Below are positions 61,258 through 64,000 of a DNA stretch of 64,000 nucleotides, piece after piece (positions within the stretch are counted from its first letter, which is position 1; each line of letters starts with the position of its first letter). The notes below the pieces were generated by a model. That model saw only the letters and a list, made by a program, of their open reading frames with translations. It did no database searches and was not told where the DNA came from. The DNA is from Nectonema munidae. Taxonomy: Eukaryota > Nematomorpha > Nectonematoida > Nectonematidae. The DNA is taken from contig JAUIRK010001035.1 of the NCBI GenBank assembly GCA_030549495.1, positions 248,001 through 312,000 of the forward strand. Reading direction: 5' to 3'. The position numbers and the translations under genes were made by a program.

Positions 61258-63650
61258 AACTTTATCACAAGGTAACTTTTCTAGCTTTTTTATATGCAAA
61301 CTTGTCAAAAACGATCTCATCTGTCAGCTCCCTTTCCATGGACAAGATATCCAAAATTTTCAACCTCAAAATACGTATAGAAGAACTTATGTAGTTCTTG
61401 ATCAGTTTCAGCTTCGAAAAATTTTCACAAGTAGCAAAACTGACTGCAATTGTAAGTAAAATTCGAAGCATTATTACTATATTCGGAACTGAATCTCCGA
61501 GATTATATTTTTGAATAAACAACAAAAGTTGAAAAGGACCTTCCATCTACGTATGCTTATTTTTTTTAATAGCGGCAACAGTAAGAAAATTCGGAAGTCT
61601 TTTCCTTTCAACAAGAAACTCTTCTTTATCAAGGTCGTCATAATCTTCATTCAATTGACATTCATATTTACTATCAAGAAGGACTAACAGAGTAAGAAAA
61701 GCATATCTTTTAGCAATTTAATGAATTTGTTTAAATCTTGAAGTTATTTCTTCAATTATTTCATCTAGAGATTGAAACATTTCTCTTCTTAATTCAATAT
61801 CGTAGGGCAAATCATCATCATCAAATTTTTCACCAAATATTTTCTTTCCCTTTTTGAGTCGAAGACGTTCCATGATTATTCCTAAACCATTGCAAATTTC
61901 TTTAGCATAACTAATTCCATTATTAACTAACGTCTCCCTATTCTCAACAAGAGGGGTTTTCAGTGCCTCCAGTTTTATATCACATCGTTGTATGTTTAAT
62001 CTTTTTGTCTGCAGATAAAACTCTGCATGATTTATTTCTATAGGTTCCCAAAAACCAAGAAAGCACAAAATGAAAAAATTGTAGGGCAGAAATTAAAACA
62101 TCAGCATCTGCCAGTGTTGCTGCATTTTCTTCTTCATCAGTTAACTTTTCCAAAGCAAATAAAATTCTTGAAAATTCTTTTTTAACCACACTTGTCGCTT
62201 TTTACTTGCACTCCACCGGGTTTCTTTTAAGAGTTTCACGTTTTTACCTGTTACTGAGATCAAAATATCCAAAGGATGGGTTGATGAAGGAATAAATGCA
62301 AATAAACTTTAAAGCATACAAAAAAAGTAACAAAAGTAACAGCAACTGAAGCTCCGTGAACACATGCCAGATTCAGTGAGGGATTTGAACAAGCAACAAA
62401 TTCTGCGTTTTGGTTTATTTTTCGGATACTTCTTTGAACCCCGCTATGTACACCAGCCATCATGGCAGTATTATTTACAATTTTGAATATCAATTCCATC
62501 TTTTTCTAAACTTTCTAAAATCTTTGATTTAATTTTTTCAGTAGTTTTACCTTTAGTTTCGATAAAATCTAAAAATGATTCGACAACTAACACTTCTTTT
62601 TTATCAAACATTACATAGTGTAAAACTTTACTTGTTTGATTTTTATGTGAAATGTCAGGAGTGCTGTCAAATATCATAAAAAAAGTATCTACTTGGTTTT
62701 TAAAATTGTTCAATGATTTTTAATTTAATACTTTCCCCAAATAATTTCTATAAACTCGTTTTGAATAGTAGGAGATGGAAAAGAAAGAGCAAATATTTTT
62801 TGAGTTGAATTCTAAGATGTTCACTTAAACTGGATCATACTTTGCTAACAAATGAACTAACTCTAAAAAGTTTCCTCTGTTGGACTGTGATTTATGTTTA
62901 ACTTCAGTCTCATCACTCTCATAATTTGCTTCTAATCTCTGACTGCTAAAAGCCAAATTTTGTTTAATTAAAAATTTGACAATATGAAGCAACCTTGAAA
63001 GAATTTCTTTCAATTTTTTTACTTCACTTTCATTCACCTTTTCTTCATCTCTATTAACCATTTCTCCCGATATTCTTATTTCTAACTTCATCCATTTTGT
63101 AAAGTTCTGTACGTGAAACGTGCTCAACTCGTGTCCAGGTATATTAGGAGTTTCCACCCCTCATTAAACCCTTCTTTAGAACCAAATTTTGAATTACTTC
63201 TATTTGAATCTGAGAACAACTTACAGCAAAAACAATAAATAGAGTTCATGTTAGGAGAGTAAATCATCAATGATCTCAAAATTTGTTCACCATTCAGAAG
63301 CTTTCGAAAAAACCATTCGCGTATTAGACTTCTACTTTGTCCTTTTAGTGAAAAACCTTGGCGACATACTTTACCGAAATCCGAATCTAAATTTTGAACT
63401 AAAGATGAACCTTATCGTATAAGCAGAATGCGTGTATTATCGTTAATCTTAACTGGCCATAGACCAGTTAATCTTTCATTTCTACTTCTTTTACTTCTGG
63501 TTCTATACTGTTTTTTTTCTATTTGATTTTCATAATTTGAATATATTGACAGATCACTTGATGTTGAATCTTTTGAACGTGATAATTCATGTTCTTTAAC
63601 GTTTTCATTTACAGTAATAAATGTTCTAGGGCAAGGACTCATGTATTTTA
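61258..63650 (-). pseudogene. ZMYM1-like hAT transposase remnant
   Basis: Minus-strand pieces in order: an N-terminal basic region near 63640-63420 ending RNERLTGLWPVKINDNTR; a TTF-type zinc-finger region about 63370-63200 (REWFFRKLLNGEQILRS, then MNSIYCFCCKLFSDSN); a helical region 63157-62825; the core 62700-62300 with HYVMFDKKEVLVVESFLDF, NNTAMMAGVHSGVQRSIRKI and SNPSLNLACVHGA; a block at 62220-61718 with ETRWSASKKRQVW; and the C-terminal dimerisation part (VSFATCENFSKLKLIKNYI, LSMERELTDEIVFDKFA) ending at the stop near 61265. This is the DUF4371/hAT layout of ZMYM1-like transposases. Several frame changes and stops separate the pieces. Its terminal repeats were not found and the 5' end may lie past 63700. 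Confidence 0.8.
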
Positions 63651-63719
63651 ATAGTGCTCTTTTATTTTTTTCAATAAAATGTCTCCTGCCATTCTTTTTC
63701 TCCTGTAAGAAGCTCCACT

Positions 63720-64000
63720 TTCTTTAATTCGTTTCATCTAAAAATGAAACAATATAGCAGATATTTAATTCATAAATAAAAAATATAATTTATTATAAGT
63801 TAAAAAAGTTTCAAAAAATTCAAACTTTATAGTTCATGCAATATGTCTGATAAATTCGAACTAATTTCACAAAAATTAGATAAATATCTTTTCATAATTT
63901 GCAATGAAGTGTCAAACATTTGACTCCGACTCTTATTCTGGTTATTTAAATAATTTGACTACGACTCTGAATTCGCCTCCAAGCTCCTTCAAAATTCCGA
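63720..64000. other. AT-rich window end
   Basis: No gene seen. It may hold the 5' flank of the hAT remnant, but no terminal repeat is recognisable before the window ends. Confidence 0.35.

Overview
The window is a stretch of a very AT-rich animal genome. It has spliced genes, multi-kilobase introns and many eukaryotic cut-and-paste transposons, and I see no bacterial or viral gene organisation. Base composition, the transposon mix (hAT, piggyBac, Merlin, pogo-like, a CR1/L2-like LINE, an RTE-like tail, tRNA-derived SINEs) and an acylated-type globin fit an arthropod. A copepod-like crustacean is my guess, but the sequence alone does not prove it. One host gene can be assembled with confidence: a three-exon globin on the minus strand (exon 1 at 40213-40002, exon 2 at 35934-35721, exon 3 at 25502-25377). 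It reads as 183 residues with the classic B12.2 and G7.0 intron positions, distal and proximal histidines, and an MGC N-terminus like the acylated globin X group. Its introns are about 4.1 and 10.2 kb and are packed with transposon debris. Layout: 1-8400 holds AT-rich spacer, a hAT-related repeat (1576-1938), a SINE (4375-4525), a hAT transposase remnant (6362-6972) and a GC-elevated block with a perfect CRE palindrome and a possible splice donor (7100-8396). 8400-20538 is mostly empty spacer with one palindromic repeat. 20539-22279 has two hAT MITEs with related ends, and 22787-24835 a decayed piggyBac. 25269-40249 is the globin gene; its introns hold hAT MITEs (one nested in an older hAT), piggyBac MITEs, a SINE, a Ty3-like retroelement fossil, a pogo-like MITE, a long palindrome and an untrustworthy T/G-homopolymer block. 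40645-45808 has a hAT-related repeat copy, a LINE remnant and a Merlin transposon with intact ends. 48244-49787 has piggyBac MITEs, one inserted in another. 50004-51180 is a (TCA)246 microsatellite attached to a GC-rich retroelement-like body. 53624-53836 is a hAT MITE, 55619-58393 a full-length but broken ZBED5-like hAT with an exact 8-bp target duplication, 59340-59490 another SINE, and 61258-63650 a ZMYM1-like hAT transposase remnant reaching toward the window end. The mobile parts do not form a shared pathway; they are successive insertions. Their internal order (nested elements, exact versus decayed target duplications) gives a relative history. I found no convincing evidence of a new multi-gene system. 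The most biologically interesting items are the globin, the recurring subterminal palindromes in several unrelated MITE ends, the giant retroelement-tail microsatellite, and a few unassigned open frames.
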